Positions 42,754 through 52,356 are shown, numbered from the stretch's first letter. The stretch: DNA of 64,000 nucleotides from Negativicoccus massiliensis (GCA_900155405.1 LT700188.1:372001-436000); one strand, 5' to 3'. A program made the numbers and translations. Notes: generated by a model from the sequence alone, not told the origin.

Positions 42754-44128
42754 CCTGTTGTTCCCACCTTTGTTTAACCAGGTAACTGCATTCATTGATA
42801 TTACCCGCCCCCATCATAATAATGAGATCTCCGGGCTTACGAATAGTGTCCAAGTATTCCGGAATCGTTGTTATATCATGCACGTAGCGCACTTCGTCCC
42901 CGGCTGCTTCTACCATATTCGGCAACAAAGTGCCGTCGACATTATTCCTCGGATCTTCACCCGCGGCATAAATATCCGTAAAAATTACCAGATCGGCGTC
43001 ATGGAATGCTTGCGCAAATTCGTTTCGCAATAAATCCGTACGTGAATAACGGTGTGGCTGAAATACGCAAATAACTCGCTTAACACCAATTTCTTTAGCG
43101 GCAGCAAGCGTCGCTTTAATTTCTGTCGGATGATGCGCATAGTCGGTAACCAGCCAGTAGTCAGTGCTTCGATATAATGTTTGGAAACGTCGTTTTGTAC
43201 CGGTAAAGTGTCCCAATGCCGCAATAACATCCGGTAACGATACCCCGGCAGCAAGAGCGGTGGCAATTGTTGCCAATGCATTAAGCACATTATATTTGCC
43301 CGGAACCTGCAGCGTCACCTGTCCTAAACGTTGTTGTTCTTTGACCAAGGTAAAATGCAATGATCCTTCGACATATCGCAAGTCCGTGGCAGAGTAGGTA
43401 GCCTCCGGAGAGAATCCGTAAGTAACATAAGGGCACTTGACTTGCGGTAACAACTTGCGAATGACTTTATTTTCTATACACAAAATGGCTTGACCCTGTT
43501 TTTCATCCAAAGAATGAATGAATTCCACAAAAGCAGCTTCCAGCTTTTCCATCGAGCCGTAGTAATCTAAATGATCATCTTCGATATTGGTAACTACCGC
43601 AAAGATCGGTCGAAGTTTTAAAAATGACCCGTCACTTTCATCAGCTTCGGCAATAACATGTGAACCTTTACCCGCTTTTGAGTTACCTTTTAGATAATCC
43701 ACTTCCCCGCCGATAACAATGGTCGGATCCGCACCGGCTTCTTCAAAGACCTGCCCCAGCATGGATGTGGTTGTAGTTTTACCATGGGCTCCGGCGACAG
43801 CAATGCCACAACCGTCATTTAGAATAGCTGCTAAAATATCCGATCGATGCACGACAGGGATACCCTTTTCTTTGGCCGCTACCACTTCCGGATTGTCGGG
43901 GCGAATGGCAGTGGAAACAACGACTACGTCCGCACCATCCACATGAGAAGCATCATGACCAAGATAAATTACCGCTCCATGGTCACGGAATTTTGCAAAC
44001 ACAGCATCGTCTTCCTGATCGGAGCCGGTAACCATGTAACCTCGTTGTAATAAAATGTAGGTCAGCGCACGCATTCCCACGCCGCCGATCCCTACAAAAT
44101 GAAACTTTTTATATTGATCCAAATTCAT
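42737..44128 (-). CDS. murC: UDP-N-acetylmuramate--L-alanine ligase
   Basis: MurC adds the first peptide residue, L-alanine, to UDP-MurNAc. The 463-residue Mur ligase has FVGIGGVGMRALTYILLQRG, the ATP loop GAHGKTTTTSMLGQVFEEAG, DESDGSFLKL and the EIKATLAAAKE region with YAHHPTE. Length is normal. It lies 4 bases after murG. Confidence 0.97.
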   Translation of the reverse strand: MNLDQYKKFHFVGIGGVGMRALTYILLQRGYMVTGSDQEDDAVFAKFRDHGAVIYLGHDASHVDGADVVVVSTAIRPDNPEVVAAKEKGIPVVHRSDILAAILNDGCGIAVAGAHGKTTTTSMLGQVFEEAGADPTIVIGGEVDYLKGNSKAGKGSHVIAEADESDGSFLKLRPIFAVVTNIEDDHLDYYGSMEKLEAAFVEFIHSLDEKQGQAILCIENKVIRKLLPQVKCPYVTYGFSPEATYSATDLRYVEGSLHFTLVKEQQRLGQVTLQVPGKYNVLNALATIATALAAGVSLPDVIAALGHFTGTKRRFQTLYRSTDYWLVTDYAHHPTEIKATLAAAKEIGVKRVICVFQPHRYSRTDLLRNEFAQAFHDADLVIFTDIYAAGEDPRNNVDGTLLPNMVEAAGDEVRYVHDITTIPEYLDTIRKPGDLIIMMGAGNINECSYLVKQRWEQQDETVG

Positions 44129-44132
44129 TGTT

Positions 44133-45236
44133 TTATCCCATCATTGAAAATGCTAATTTCGCGATATCTTCCGCCGCTTGCGGTTTACCTAAGGAACGAC
44201 TGGCAGACGCCATCGATTCCAAACGTGTTCGGTTTTGTCGCAACGATTCTATCGTCTCATATAACAACGCACCGGTCAAATCTTTATTTTCAATGACCAC
44301 CGCTGCACCTTTTTCCGCCAAGACCGCCGCGTTACGTCGTTGATGGTCCGCAGCTGCATACGGATATGGCACCAAAATCGACGGCCGGCCAAGTGCTGTA
44401 AGTTCAGCCAATCCCACCGCGCCGGCACGATACACCACCAAATCAGCTGCTGACAGCGCATCGGGCATCGTATGTAAATACGGATACACCCGCAAATGCT
44501 TATGCTTCTCGCCGGTTAACGTGAATTCCTGCATGAATCTTTCATACTCTTGCTCACCGGTAACATGCATCACTACTATTTCTGTATTGGTTTGGTAACG
44601 CGTGAGGACTTCCTGCATCGCTTGATTAATTACGCGTGCACCGCGACTTCCTCCGGCAGAAAGCAGCACAAATGCATCTTCGGGCAAGCCCAATTGCTTT
44701 CTGCTGACATCTCGTTGCGCGACTAAAATCTCCCGACGCACAGGATTTCCTGTCACTACAATTTTTTTAGGTTGATGAAATTGCGTTGCTGCTTCTTCAT
44801 AGCCAAGCGCAATTTTACGAACCACTTTGGATAGCAGGCGATTCGTTATACCCGGCACTACATTCTGCTCTTGAATCAGTGTCGGAACCCCGCTCAAAGC
44901 CGCAGCCAAGAGTATTGGCCCGCAAACATACCCGCCGGTACCGATCACAATATCCGGACGAAAGTCTCGCAAAATGGCTCCTGCCTTCGCTACACTTTGC
45001 AATGCCTCCCAGGCCGTTTTTCCATTTTTAGGTGTCAGTCGGCGCTCAAATCCGTGTAGACGTAAACTTATAAATGGAATATTGGCTTTGGGAACCAGCT
45101 CCGTTTCTAAGCCATTTTCACTGCCGACATATAAAAATTCTACATCGGTTACTTGGCGAATCGCATCCGCAATCGTCAATGCGGGATAAATGTGCCCACC
45201 GGTACCTCCGCCGGAAATAATTACTCGTCGCTTCAT
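44133..45236 (-). CDS. murG: UDP-GlcNAc lipid I transferase MurG
   Basis: MurG makes lipid II by adding GlcNAc to lipid I at the inner membrane face. The 367-residue GT28 protein has VIISGGGTGGHIYPALTIAD, a typical QEQNVVPGITNRLL, SAGGSRGARVIN and the donor site RAGAVGLAELTALGRPSIL-type region (AGAVGLAELTALGRPSILVP). The ATG at 45236 overlaps the murD stop (TAATG) and has GGAG upstream; codons beyond only re-read murD. ftsW, usual between murD and murG, is absent. Confidence 0.97.
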   Translation of the reverse strand: MKRRVIISGGGTGGHIYPALTIADAIRQVTDVEFLYVGSENGLETELVPKANIPFISLRLHGFERRLTPKNGKTAWEALQSVAKAGAILRDFRPDIVIGTGGYVCGPILLAAALSGVPTLIQEQNVVPGITNRLLSKVVRKIALGYEEAATQFHQPKKIVVTGNPVRREILVAQRDVSRKQLGLPEDAFVLLSAGGSRGARVINQAMQEVLTRYQTNTEIVVMHVTGEQEYERFMQEFTLTGEKHKHLRVYPYLHTMPDALSAADLVVYRAGAVGLAELTALGRPSILVPYPYAAADHQRRNAAVLAEKGAAVVIENKDLTGALLYETIESLRQNRTRLESMASASRSLGKPQAAEDIAKLAFSMMG

Positions 45237-46600
45237 TAATTCTCCAACTCCGCTACTAAGCGACAAAAGTCACGTCCACGTTCCTGATAATTATGATACT
45301 GATCATAGCTTGATGCGGCCGGCGAGAAAAGTACTACCGTCGCATTATTTTTTTGTGCCAACTTCTGCGCTTTTTTGACTGCCTGCGCTAAATCATCGGC
45401 AAGTTCAACATTGGTAATTCCTTCTTTTTGGGCCGCAGCAGAGAAACGCTCTTTACTATTCCCTAAGAAAACGCTGCCCTTGCATTTTCGGGCAACCTGC
45501 ATCAATAGCGTTAAATCCGTTCCTTTATCATAACCTCCGGCAATCCACACGATCGGTTGGCTAAAGCTTTGCAACGCTTTTATTGTGGCATCCGTGTTTG
45601 TTGCTTTGGAGTCGTTATAATAAGTAATTCCCTCCTGTGTGGCTACATTTTCTACGCGATGCGGTAAGCCCTTAAATACACGCAAAGCGCCCCGAATTAC
45701 AGAGAGTGGTACGCCTGCATGCTGCGCCATGAGGGCCGCGGTAAGAATATTTAACCAATTATACTCACCTTTCAGCAAAAGTTCATCGGCACTCAACAAT
45801 ACTTCCGGCGTTCCTTCCGGATTTAAGTACAATACATTATCTTCTACATAGGCCCCGGTTTCTACCTTCGCTGCTGTTGAAACCCAAAGAATACGGCTTT
45901 GTGCCTTCTCGGCAAATGCGCGGCAATACGAGTCCTGCGCATTTAAAATCAGCACATCGTCCATTGTCTGGTTTTCAAAAATACGTGCTTTCGCTTGTAC
46001 GTAGGAATCCATATCCCCATGACGCTCAAAATGATCCGGTGTGATATTCAAAATCGCCGCCACATGAGGACGGAAGTGATCAATCGTTTCTAATTGAAAG
46101 CTCGATACTTCGGCCACCACGATGCCATCCGAAGAAAGTTCGCTGACTTGTTCGGAAAGTGCTTTACCGATGTTCCCTCCGACCACATTTTTAAGTCCGC
46201 CGGCCGCGACCATATCCCCCAACAGCGTGGTTGTCGTCGTTTTCCCATTCGTACCGGTAATTGCATAGATCGGCGCTTGCGCGAGTTCATACGCGACTTC
46301 AATTTCAGAAACGACCGGAATACCCGCTTCCGTTGCGGCCATTGCCAAAGGAATTGTCGGTGCAATCCCCGGTGACAATATAACTTCTTTCACCCCTGCC
46401 AAAAGGCTCGATTTTTGCGTACCGAAAACACATTCAATCCCCAAGGCTGTCAATGCTGCCGTTTTTTCTGCCGACAAATCCTTAACATCCGAAAGAATTA
46501 CATTTGCACCGGCTTTAGCAAGAGCCCTCGCTGCGCCGATGCCACTGATCCCTGCGCCGATCACTAAGATTTTTGCGTTCGTATATTCCACACTTATCAC
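45236..46600 (-). CDS. murD: UDP-N-acetylmuramoylalanine--D-glutamate ligase
   Basis: MurD adds D-glutamate to UDP-MurNAc-Ala. The 454-residue protein has KILVIGAGISGIGAARALAK, the ATP loop GTNGKTTTTTLLGDMVAAGG, EVSSFQLETI and NDSKATNTDATIKAL. Initiation is at GTG 46600 or GTG 46591; the latter has a better-spaced GGTGA. It lies about 30 bases after mraY. Confidence 0.97.
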   Translation of the reverse strand: MISVEYTNAKILVIGAGISGIGAARALAKAGANVILSDVKDLSAEKTAALTALGIECVFGTQKSSLLAGVKEVILSPGIAPTIPLAMAATEAGIPVVSEIEVAYELAQAPIYAITGTNGKTTTTTLLGDMVAAGGLKNVVGGNIGKALSEQVSELSSDGIVVAEVSSFQLETIDHFRPHVAAILNITPDHFERHGDMDSYVQAKARIFENQTMDDVLILNAQDSYCRAFAEKAQSRILWVSTAAKVETGAYVEDNVLYLNPEGTPEVLLSADELLLKGEYNWLNILTAALMAQHAGVPLSVIRGALRVFKGLPHRVENVATQEGITYYNDSKATNTDATIKALQSFSQPIVWIAGGYDKGTDLTLLMQVARKCKGSVFLGNSKERFSAAAQKEGITNVELADDLAQAVKKAQKLAQKNNATVVLFSPAASSYDQYHNYQERGRDFCRLVAELEN

Positions 46601-46627
46601 CGCTTCAAATTTTTTCTCTCATTCGCT

Positions 46628-47587
46628 CTAGATCATTAAAGAAATACCGACGCCGACACAAAGTAATGCTGCCAGCCAAAATGTGTGAACCACCCTCACT
46701 TCTGACCAGCCCCCCAGTTCAAAGTGATGGTGTAAAGGACTCATACGAAACAAGCGGCGTCCTGTCGTTTTAAATGATGCCACCTGTAAAATAACCGATA
46801 CGGCCTCCATTACAAATACACCGCCAATAATCACCAAAAGCAGCTCTGTCCGAGTGACCAAAGCCAGTCCCGCAAACGCGGCGCCCAACGCCAATGACCC
46901 GGTGTCTCCCATAAATACTTTAGCGGGATGGTAGTTAAATACAAGGAAACCCAAACAAACGCCGGCCAACGCGGCGGAAAATTGCGCTAATTCCAAGTCG
47001 CGCACATCGAGGCTCAGCCAAACAAATGCAGCCGCCACGAGGGCGCTGACACCGGCGGCCAGTCCGTCCAAACCATCTGTTAAATTCACTGCATTCGTTG
47101 TTCCGACGATGACAATCATTACAAAAAGATAATAAAAGTAACCGAGTGATATATTGGTATCAATCATCGGTATATGAAGTGAGGTAGGTAATCCCAAAAA
47201 AGCTGTCAATGCATACGCAAAGATCGCCGCCAAAAAAATTTGTCCGGCCAGTTTTTGTTTCGCAGTCAGTCCCAGGTTGCGATGATGCAGCGCCTTGATA
47301 GCATCATCACTTAGACCAAGAGCAAAATGTCCCAGTACTAAAAAAAGCAACCAACCGTAAGCAGTACTCCAGTTACCGGCTAAAAGCAGTGTTGTAAGAA
47401 ATGCCAAGATCATTAAAATACCGCCCATGGTTGGTGTGCCTGCTTTTTTGCGATGGGATTGCGGCCCTTCTTCCCGCACTTCCTGGCGCGCATTTAATCG
47501 GCGCAATATCGGCAAACCGATGGCACCGAAAAGCAGCATAAACAGTGCGCCAAACACACATACCACAAAATTTGAATAAATACTCAT
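46628..47587 (-). CDS. mraY: Phospho-MurNAc-pentapeptide transferase MraY
   Basis: MraY transfers phospho-MurNAc-pentapeptide to undecaprenyl phosphate, forming lipid I. The 319-residue protein has about ten membrane helices and the family motifs KKAGTPTMGGILMI, NLTDGLDGLAAGVSALVAAA, VFMGDTGSLALG and the C-terminal SPLHHHFELGGWSE. AAAGGATGACAGT precedes the ATG. Confidence 0.98.
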   Translation of the reverse strand: MSIYSNFVVCVFGALFMLLFGAIGLPILRRLNARQEVREEGPQSHRKKAGTPTMGGILMILAFLTTLLLAGNWSTAYGWLLFLVLGHFALGLSDDAIKALHHRNLGLTAKQKLAGQIFLAAIFAYALTAFLGLPTSLHIPMIDTNISLGYFYYLFVMIVIVGTTNAVNLTDGLDGLAAGVSALVAAAFVWLSLDVRDLELAQFSAALAGVCLGFLVFNYHPAKVFMGDTGSLALGAAFAGLALVTRTELLLVIIGGVFVMEAVSVILQVASFKTTGRRLFRMSPLHHHFELGGWSEVRVVHTFWLAALLCVGVGISLMI

Positions 47588-47599
47588 ACTGTCATCCTT

Positions 47600-48967
47600 T
47601 TATGAATTACTCCATTCAGTTACCAGTGTGTCCAAACGCAGGGAGTGTGACCCCTTGATTAAAACAATATCATCTACCTGCAACAACGGTTTTAACAACG
47701 GCACTACTTCATTTGTATTTGCAACGCTGTGTACATTTACGTGACCCTGTTTTTTTACTGCCTCTCCCAGAGCGCGTGCTAGCGGGCCGACTGTAATAAG
47801 TTCTGTAATTCCTGCCGCAATCACCGCAGCGGCAAGTTCTTCATGCATAGTCACTTCATCCGGTCCCAATTCCAGCATATCACCAAGCACTGCAACGTAA
47901 CGTCCCTCACCAAATTGGGATAGGGAGGCCAGCGATGCGGCCATGGAAAGTGGATTGGCATTATACGCATCATTAATGAAGCGGACTCCGTTTCGGTCTA
48001 CGACTTCCTGACGAAGCTCTCCGGATACAGCCTCCGCAAGTGCCCGCTGAATGCGATTTGCTGGCAACCCCAAAACACGTGCGACAGCTACTGACGCTAA
48101 AGCGTTATCCACATTATGAGCGCCTAAAAGCGGTAAGGTGACAGGAAACACTTCATCAAAAATTCGACAGGTAAATTTAGTTTTGCCAAGTCCGTATTGG
48201 ATATCGAGTGCCTGCACATTTGCCTGCGACTCCATCCCGTAACTAATCACTCTTCCACGACAAACGGATGCCATGTTGCGTACCCGTTTATCATTCCAGT
48301 TTAACACAGCCGTACCATTTTCCGGAATAGATTCAATTAATTCTTGCTTAGCGGCGGCAATGGCATCCTGACTCCCAAGCCGTTCCAGATGCGCCACACC
48401 GACATTCGTAACTACACCGATCGTCGGTGCCGCAATTTCTGCCAAACGCTTAATTTCGCCACGCGCACGCATCCCCATCTCAACCACACACACTTCGTCT
48501 TCCGGTTGCAATGAAAGTAACGTCTGCGCTAAACCGATTTCATTATTATAATTTTTTTCAGTCTTATGTACTCTAAACTTTTGTGCAAGTACACTTGCGA
48601 TCAATTCTTTAGTAGTAGTTTTGCCGCTGGAACCGGTAACAGCAATGACCGGTAATGCAAAACGACGACGATGATACGCGGCAAGATCTTCCAATGCGCG
48701 GCGTGTTTGCTTGACTCGATACACAGCCACTTCTTTGGGCAACTCCACAATATCCTGATCGCAGAGCACCGCCACAGCGCCTTTCTCCACCGCTTGCTGC
48801 AGGTAATCGTGTCCATTGAAGCGCTCCCCTTTTAACGGCACAAATAAACATCCGGAAAGTTCACCTCGGGTGTCCGTACTTATATTGTCTACCGCTACAT
48901 CTTCAGGTCCTTGCAATTTTACAGCTGCCGTTGCTTGAATGATTTCTGCTTCTTTAAACGCTGCCAT
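47600..48967 (-). CDS. murF: UDP-MurNAc-tripeptide--D-alanyl-D-alanine ligase
   Basis: MurF adds D-Ala-D-Ala, completing the pentapeptide. The 455-residue protein has VDNISTDTRGELSGCLFVPL, the ATP loop GSSGKTTTKELIASVLAQKF, the NNEIGLAQTLL motif and NDAYNANPLSMAASL. GGGGAG precedes the ATG. The stop of murE lies one base upstream. Confidence 0.97.
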   Translation of the reverse strand: MAAFKEAEIIQATAAVKLQGPEDVAVDNISTDTRGELSGCLFVPLKGERFNGHDYLQQAVEKGAVAVLCDQDIVELPKEVAVYRVKQTRRALEDLAAYHRRRFALPVIAVTGSSGKTTTKELIASVLAQKFRVHKTEKNYNNEIGLAQTLLSLQPEDEVCVVEMGMRARGEIKRLAEIAAPTIGVVTNVGVAHLERLGSQDAIAAAKQELIESIPENGTAVLNWNDKRVRNMASVCRGRVISYGMESQANVQALDIQYGLGKTKFTCRIFDEVFPVTLPLLGAHNVDNALASVAVARVLGLPANRIQRALAEAVSGELRQEVVDRNGVRFINDAYNANPLSMAASLASLSQFGEGRYVAVLGDMLELGPDEVTMHEELAAAVIAAGITELITVGPLARALGEAVKKQGHVNVHSVANTNEVVPLLKPLLQVDDIVLIKGSHSLRLDTLVTEWSNS

Positions 48968-48968
48968 A

Positions 48969-50462
48969 TTATTCTCCCCGCAGTGCTTTACGCGCTACTT
49001 CACGATCATCAAAATGAATGGTACCGCTATTCAAAATTTGATATGTTTCGTGCCCTTTTCCTGCGATCAAAACGACATCCCCCGATTGTGCCTGGTCAAT
49101 AATTTTATGAATAGCGGCGGCACGATCTGTTTCGCATGCAATCGCAACTCTTGCAGAAGCGTTTTGTTGTGCGCCGGCATAGACTTCTCGGATAATTTGT
49201 TCAGGATTTTCGCTCCGTGGATTATCACTTGTAATAATAATAGAGTCCGCTAGTTTTGCGGCAACACCACCCATAATCGGACGTTTTTTTGCATCTCGAT
49301 CGCCACCGCAACCGAAGGCCAATAACACTCGCCCATCGGTGATCTCACGGGCGGTTCGCAAAATATTTTCCAAACCATCCGGCGTATGAGCATAATCAAC
49401 GATAACTGTAAAATTCTGCCCCTCATCTACCCGCTCAAAGCGTCCTGCTACAGCGATAAAACTGGCCATGCTGGCAAGTACTTGCGGCATGGCAATCCCC
49501 TCCATAAGAGCAGCACCTACCGCTGCCAAACTGTTGTACACATTAAACATACCGCTGCTTTGGATCGTAAAAGGCCATTGCGCTCCATCATAATGCAGTG
49601 TGCCCTTGGCGCCTTGTGCGGAAATGGCGACATCGCTGATATATAAGCTGGCGCCTTCATTTTGTCCATATGTGAGCAAGCGGCAATGAGAGTGCGCCAC
49701 GGGTCCCTGCATAACCTTGCAATACGAATCGTCAGCATTGATCACAGCCGCCTTCGACTCATTACCTTCATTTTCTGCCACCATCGCAAAAAGCTTTGCT
49801 TTCGCTGCGGCATAATTCTCCATTGTTTCATGAAAATCCAAATGGTCCTGCGTCAAGTTGGTGAACACCGCGGTATCATATTTGCAGCCGGCCACACGCC
49901 CCAATGCCAATGCATGGGAGGACACTTCCATTACAACATGGGTAACGCCCGCTTCACGCATGCGAAACAACGTGTTTTGCAGCAAATCGACGTCCGGAGT
50001 TGTATTATGCACCGGCTCAGATACTCCGTTGATCACAATATTTACCGTACCGATAACGCCTACACAATATCCGGCATCTTCTAAAATATGCGCGATCATA
50101 TGCGTGACCGTCGTTTTGCCATTTGTACCGGTAACGCCGATCATTCGCAATGAGCGCGCCGGGTAGTCGTAGAAAAAAGGTACCATCGCCTGCATGGCAA
50201 TCACCGTGTCGGCGACAATGATTTGTGTCAGTTCCGGAAATGCATCCAAGTAATGGTCGCAAACAATCGCAACGGCGCCGTTCGCCATAGCGCTGCTCAC
50301 AAATTTATGTCCGTCCACATGCGTACCTCGTAAGCAAATAAAAAGTCCGTTATCTTTTATTTTGCGGGAATCGGTGCTGAGGTTGGTAATTTCCTTTTCC
50401 TTATCCCCGCGGCACACACCATTCTCCAGGACCGATACTAACTCCGCGACTGTTTTCATCAT
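48969..50462 (-). CDS. murE: UDP-MurNAc-tripeptide synthetase MurE (meso-DAP type)
   Basis: MurE adds the third peptide residue. The 497-residue protein has LSTDSRKIKDNGLFICLRG, the ATP loop GTNGKTTVTHMIAHILEDAG and VEVSSHALALGRV-type sequence (VVMEVSSHALALGRVAGCKY). The DNPRSENP motif marks specificity for meso-diaminopimelate over lysine. This agrees with lysC-lysA in the window. Two adjacent ATG codons follow AAGGAGTCA. A hairpin separates it from ftsL, where ftsI is expected. Confidence 0.97.
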   Translation of the reverse strand: MMKTVAELVSVLENGVCRGDKEKEITNLSTDSRKIKDNGLFICLRGTHVDGHKFVSSAMANGAVAIVCDHYLDAFPELTQIIVADTVIAMQAMVPFFYDYPARSLRMIGVTGTNGKTTVTHMIAHILEDAGYCVGVIGTVNIVINGVSEPVHNTTPDVDLLQNTLFRMREAGVTHVVMEVSSHALALGRVAGCKYDTAVFTNLTQDHLDFHETMENYAAAKAKLFAMVAENEGNESKAAVINADDSYCKVMQGPVAHSHCRLLTYGQNEGASLYISDVAISAQGAKGTLHYDGAQWPFTIQSSGMFNVYNSLAAVGAALMEGIAMPQVLASMASFIAVAGRFERVDEGQNFTVIVDYAHTPDGLENILRTAREITDGRVLLAFGCGGDRDAKKRPIMGGVAAKLADSIIITSDNPRSENPEQIIREVYAGAQQNASARVAIACETDRAAAIHKIIDQAQSGDVVLIAGKGHETYQILNSGTIHFDDREVARKALRGE

Positions 50463-50488
50463 TGACTCCTTAGTTTATAAAATAAGAA

Positions 50489-50506
50489 AGCAGCCTTACG
50501 GCTGCT
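50489..50506 (-). terminator. Hairpin between ftsL and murE, possible weak terminator
   Basis: AGCAGCC and GGCTGCT form a 7-bp stem with a 4-base loop; on the transcript TTTCTTATTTT follows. It begins 2 bases after the ftsL stop, at the place where ftsI lies in most dcw clusters. It may reduce read-through into murE. Confidence 0.6.
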
Positions 50507-50507
50507 C

Positions 50508-50912
50508 TTAATCCCGAATTTTATCCGACGGAGTAACACTACGCGCAACCACGGTGCTTGCTTTGGCGCTGCTGTAAACAGCTTGTGTGGGAATAGTCAT
50601 ACCCAATTCCGTCTCCGCGATTCGTTGGATGCGTCCCGGCGATTTCAGTTGTCCGACTTCCAACCGCAGTACTTCATTTGTCTTTGCTAATTCTACCACA
50701 CGAGTACGTACTTGTTGAACTTCGTATTCTTTTTGTGAAATAGAAATGTTAGCGCCATAAACAACAAAAAGGGCCAGCAATACCAAAACTGCAGCAGCAA
50801 TGGCCGCCATTCGATTATTCGTAGCTCTTTCTTTTGCTTTGGGTTGCGAAACGGGCAAAGCTATACTACGTTCCGCTAACTCATACTGCCAAACCGAACT
50901 TTTCGCCAACAT
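50508..50912 (-). CDS. ftsL: Cell division protein FtsL-like
   Basis: The 134-residue protein is a small bitopic membrane protein: a cytoplasmic tail, one membrane helix (about residues 36-56) and a short coiled coil (YEVQQVRTRVVELAKTNEVL) ending in IQRIAETELGMTIP, the FtsL/DivIC pattern. Together with FtsQ it belongs to the divisome core. GAGGTGACG precedes the ATG. Identification rests on layout and position after rsmH, since sequence conservation is low in this family. Confidence 0.88.
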   Translation of the reverse strand: MLAKSSVWQYELAERSIALPVSQPKAKERATNNRMAAIAAAVLVLLALFVVYGANISISQKEYEVQQVRTRVVELAKTNEVLRLEVGQLKSPGRIQRIAETELGMTIPTQAVYSSAKASTVVARSVTPSDKIRD

Positions 50913-50927
50913 TTTTCGTCACCTCAT

Positions 50928-51857
50928 TTAAACTTTTTCTGCCACTCGCAAAATCGCACTCCGCGCTCGAGGATTATCCTCTAACTCCTGCTCAGTCGGC
51001 CGAATCGCCTTGCTGACATTCCGTAGTGTCGCCTGATGCCCACACTGACATACCGGCAATTCCGGCGGACATATACACTCTCTTGCAAGATCTCGAAACG
51101 TATGCTTGATAATCCTGTCTTCCAAAGAATGGAAACTGATAATTCCGATTTTACCGCCGGGCTTCAATGTTCTTAACGCATTACGTACGGCCATTTCTAA
51201 ATCTCTTAACTCGCCATTGACTTCGATCCGTATGGCTTGAAATGTTCGCTTTGCAGGATGCGGACCGGTACGTCGCTTGGCTGCCGGAATCGCTGCTTTG
51301 ATCACTTCCACCAATTCGCCGGTAGTCGTAAGCGGGTAATCTTCTCGTCGTGCTACAATACGTTGCGCAATACGATTGGCAAATCGCTCTTCTCCGTACT
51401 GACGAATAACTTGCGCAAGTTCTTTTGCAGAATACGTATTGACAACCATTGCCGCCGTTAACTCCTGGCGTTGATCCATGCGCATATCTAAGGGGGCGTC
51501 ATGCTGATATGAAAATCCTCGTTCTTCTGTATCCAATTGGTAAGAAGACACCCCTAAATCACAAACGATTCCATCCACACCGGTAAATCCAAGCTCATTG
51601 ACTACTTCATTGATCTCTATATAATTCCGCTGCACTAAATGAATCCGGCAGCACATTTTCTCTAATCGTTGGCGAGCCGCCTGTAAAGCTTCCTCATCCC
51701 GATCAATACCGATCAGACATCCGTCTGCGGCAAGTCGCGAAGCGATTTCATGCGAATGGCCGCCACCGCCCAGTGTCATGTCGACGTATATGCCGTGAGG
51801 GCTCTGTACGACATTATCGACGGTCTCTTTCAGTAAGACTGTTACATGATGAAACAT
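50928..51857 (-). CDS. rsmH: 16S rRNA m4C1402 methyltransferase RsmH
   Basis: RsmH (MraW) N4-methylates C1402 of 16S rRNA. The 309-residue protein starts MFHHVTVLLKETVDNV, has the SAM motif VDMTLGGGGHS, DGIVCDLGVSSYQLD and the late SFHSLEDRIIKHTFRDLA. I prefer the ATG at 51857 (AGGTGA 3-4 bases upstream); a GTG at 51863 is possible. It immediately follows mraZ. Confidence 0.97.
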   Translation of the reverse strand: MFHHVTVLLKETVDNVVQSPHGIYVDMTLGGGGHSHEIASRLAADGCLIGIDRDEEALQAARQRLEKMCCRIHLVQRNYIEINEVVNELGFTGVDGIVCDLGVSSYQLDTEERGFSYQHDAPLDMRMDQRQELTAAMVVNTYSAKELAQVIRQYGEERFANRIAQRIVARREDYPLTTTGELVEVIKAAIPAAKRRTGPHPAKRTFQAIRIEVNGELRDLEMAVRNALRTLKPGGKIGIISFHSLEDRIIKHTFRDLARECICPPELPVCQCGHQATLRNVSKAIRPTEQELEDNPRARSAILRVAEKV

Positions 51858-51863
51858 GTTCAC

Positions 51864-52304
51864 CTACAAACTGAAGTCTATCGGCAGATCAATTCCTGCC
51901 GCCACATCACTAATGGAATCTCTAGCCGCATCATCCTGTGCCGCCAGCTGAGTTTTGCTCCAAATTTCAAGCTGATTGCCGGTACCGACTACAACTGCTT
52001 CCCGCTTAATTTGTGCATAGTCTCGTAAATGCGCCGGGAGTAAAATACGTCCCTGTTTATCGCATTCCACTTCACTACTGCCGCCAATCAAAAAGCGAAT
52101 CAGCATACGCACTTCTTTGCGTGTGCTGGAAAGCTGTTGTAGTCGTTCCGCCACTTGCTCCCACCGTTCGAGCGGATAAACGGTAACGCAAGCGTCCAAG
52201 CCGCGCGTAATTACAAAACGTTCGCCCAACTCTGCGCGAAACCCGGCGGGGATAATCATCCTGCCCTTGGCATCCACCGAGTGGGAGTATTTTCCCATGA
52301 ACAC
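51864..52304 (-). CDS. mraZ: Transcriptional regulator MraZ
   Basis: MraZ is an AbrB-like DNA-binding protein that regulates the dcw cluster through direct repeats before its own gene. The 146-residue protein has two copies of the MraZ repeat: FMGKYSHSVDAKGRMIIPAG and, in the second half, VECDKQGRILLPAHLRDYA. I chose the GTG at 52304 (VFMGKYSH), which has GGTGAGG upstream and gives the family's usual N-terminus; GTG 52313 lies within the repeat region. Confidence 0.96.
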   Translation of the reverse strand: MFMGKYSHSVDAKGRMIIPAGFRAELGERFVITRGLDACVTVYPLERWEQVAERLQQLSSTRKEVRMLIRFLIGGSSEVECDKQGRILLPAHLRDYAQIKREAVVVGTGNQLEIWSKTQLAAQDDAARDSISDVAAGIDLPIDFSL

Positions 52305-52312
52305 TTGCCTCA

Positions 52313-52356
52313 CCCCTTTTCTCCACTTTTAACCACATTCTACCATAATTCCCCAC
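52313..52356 (-). promoter_or_regulatory. Five MraZ-box-like repeats with 10-base period
   Basis: On the minus strand upstream of mraZ, the tetramers GTGG, ATGG, GTGG, GTGG and GGGG occur at exact 10-base spacing (plus 53-56, 43-46, 33-36, 23-26 and 13-16 of the 52300 block). Known MraZ operators are short G-rich direct repeats with the same periodicity. The array overlaps the expected -10 region and the ribosome site, fitting autorepression. Confidence 0.75.

Noticed and set aside
50463-50507. Short ftsI remnant between ftsL and murE
   Set aside because: The gap is 45 bases and holds only a hairpin and the murE ribosome site; there is no room for a remnant.
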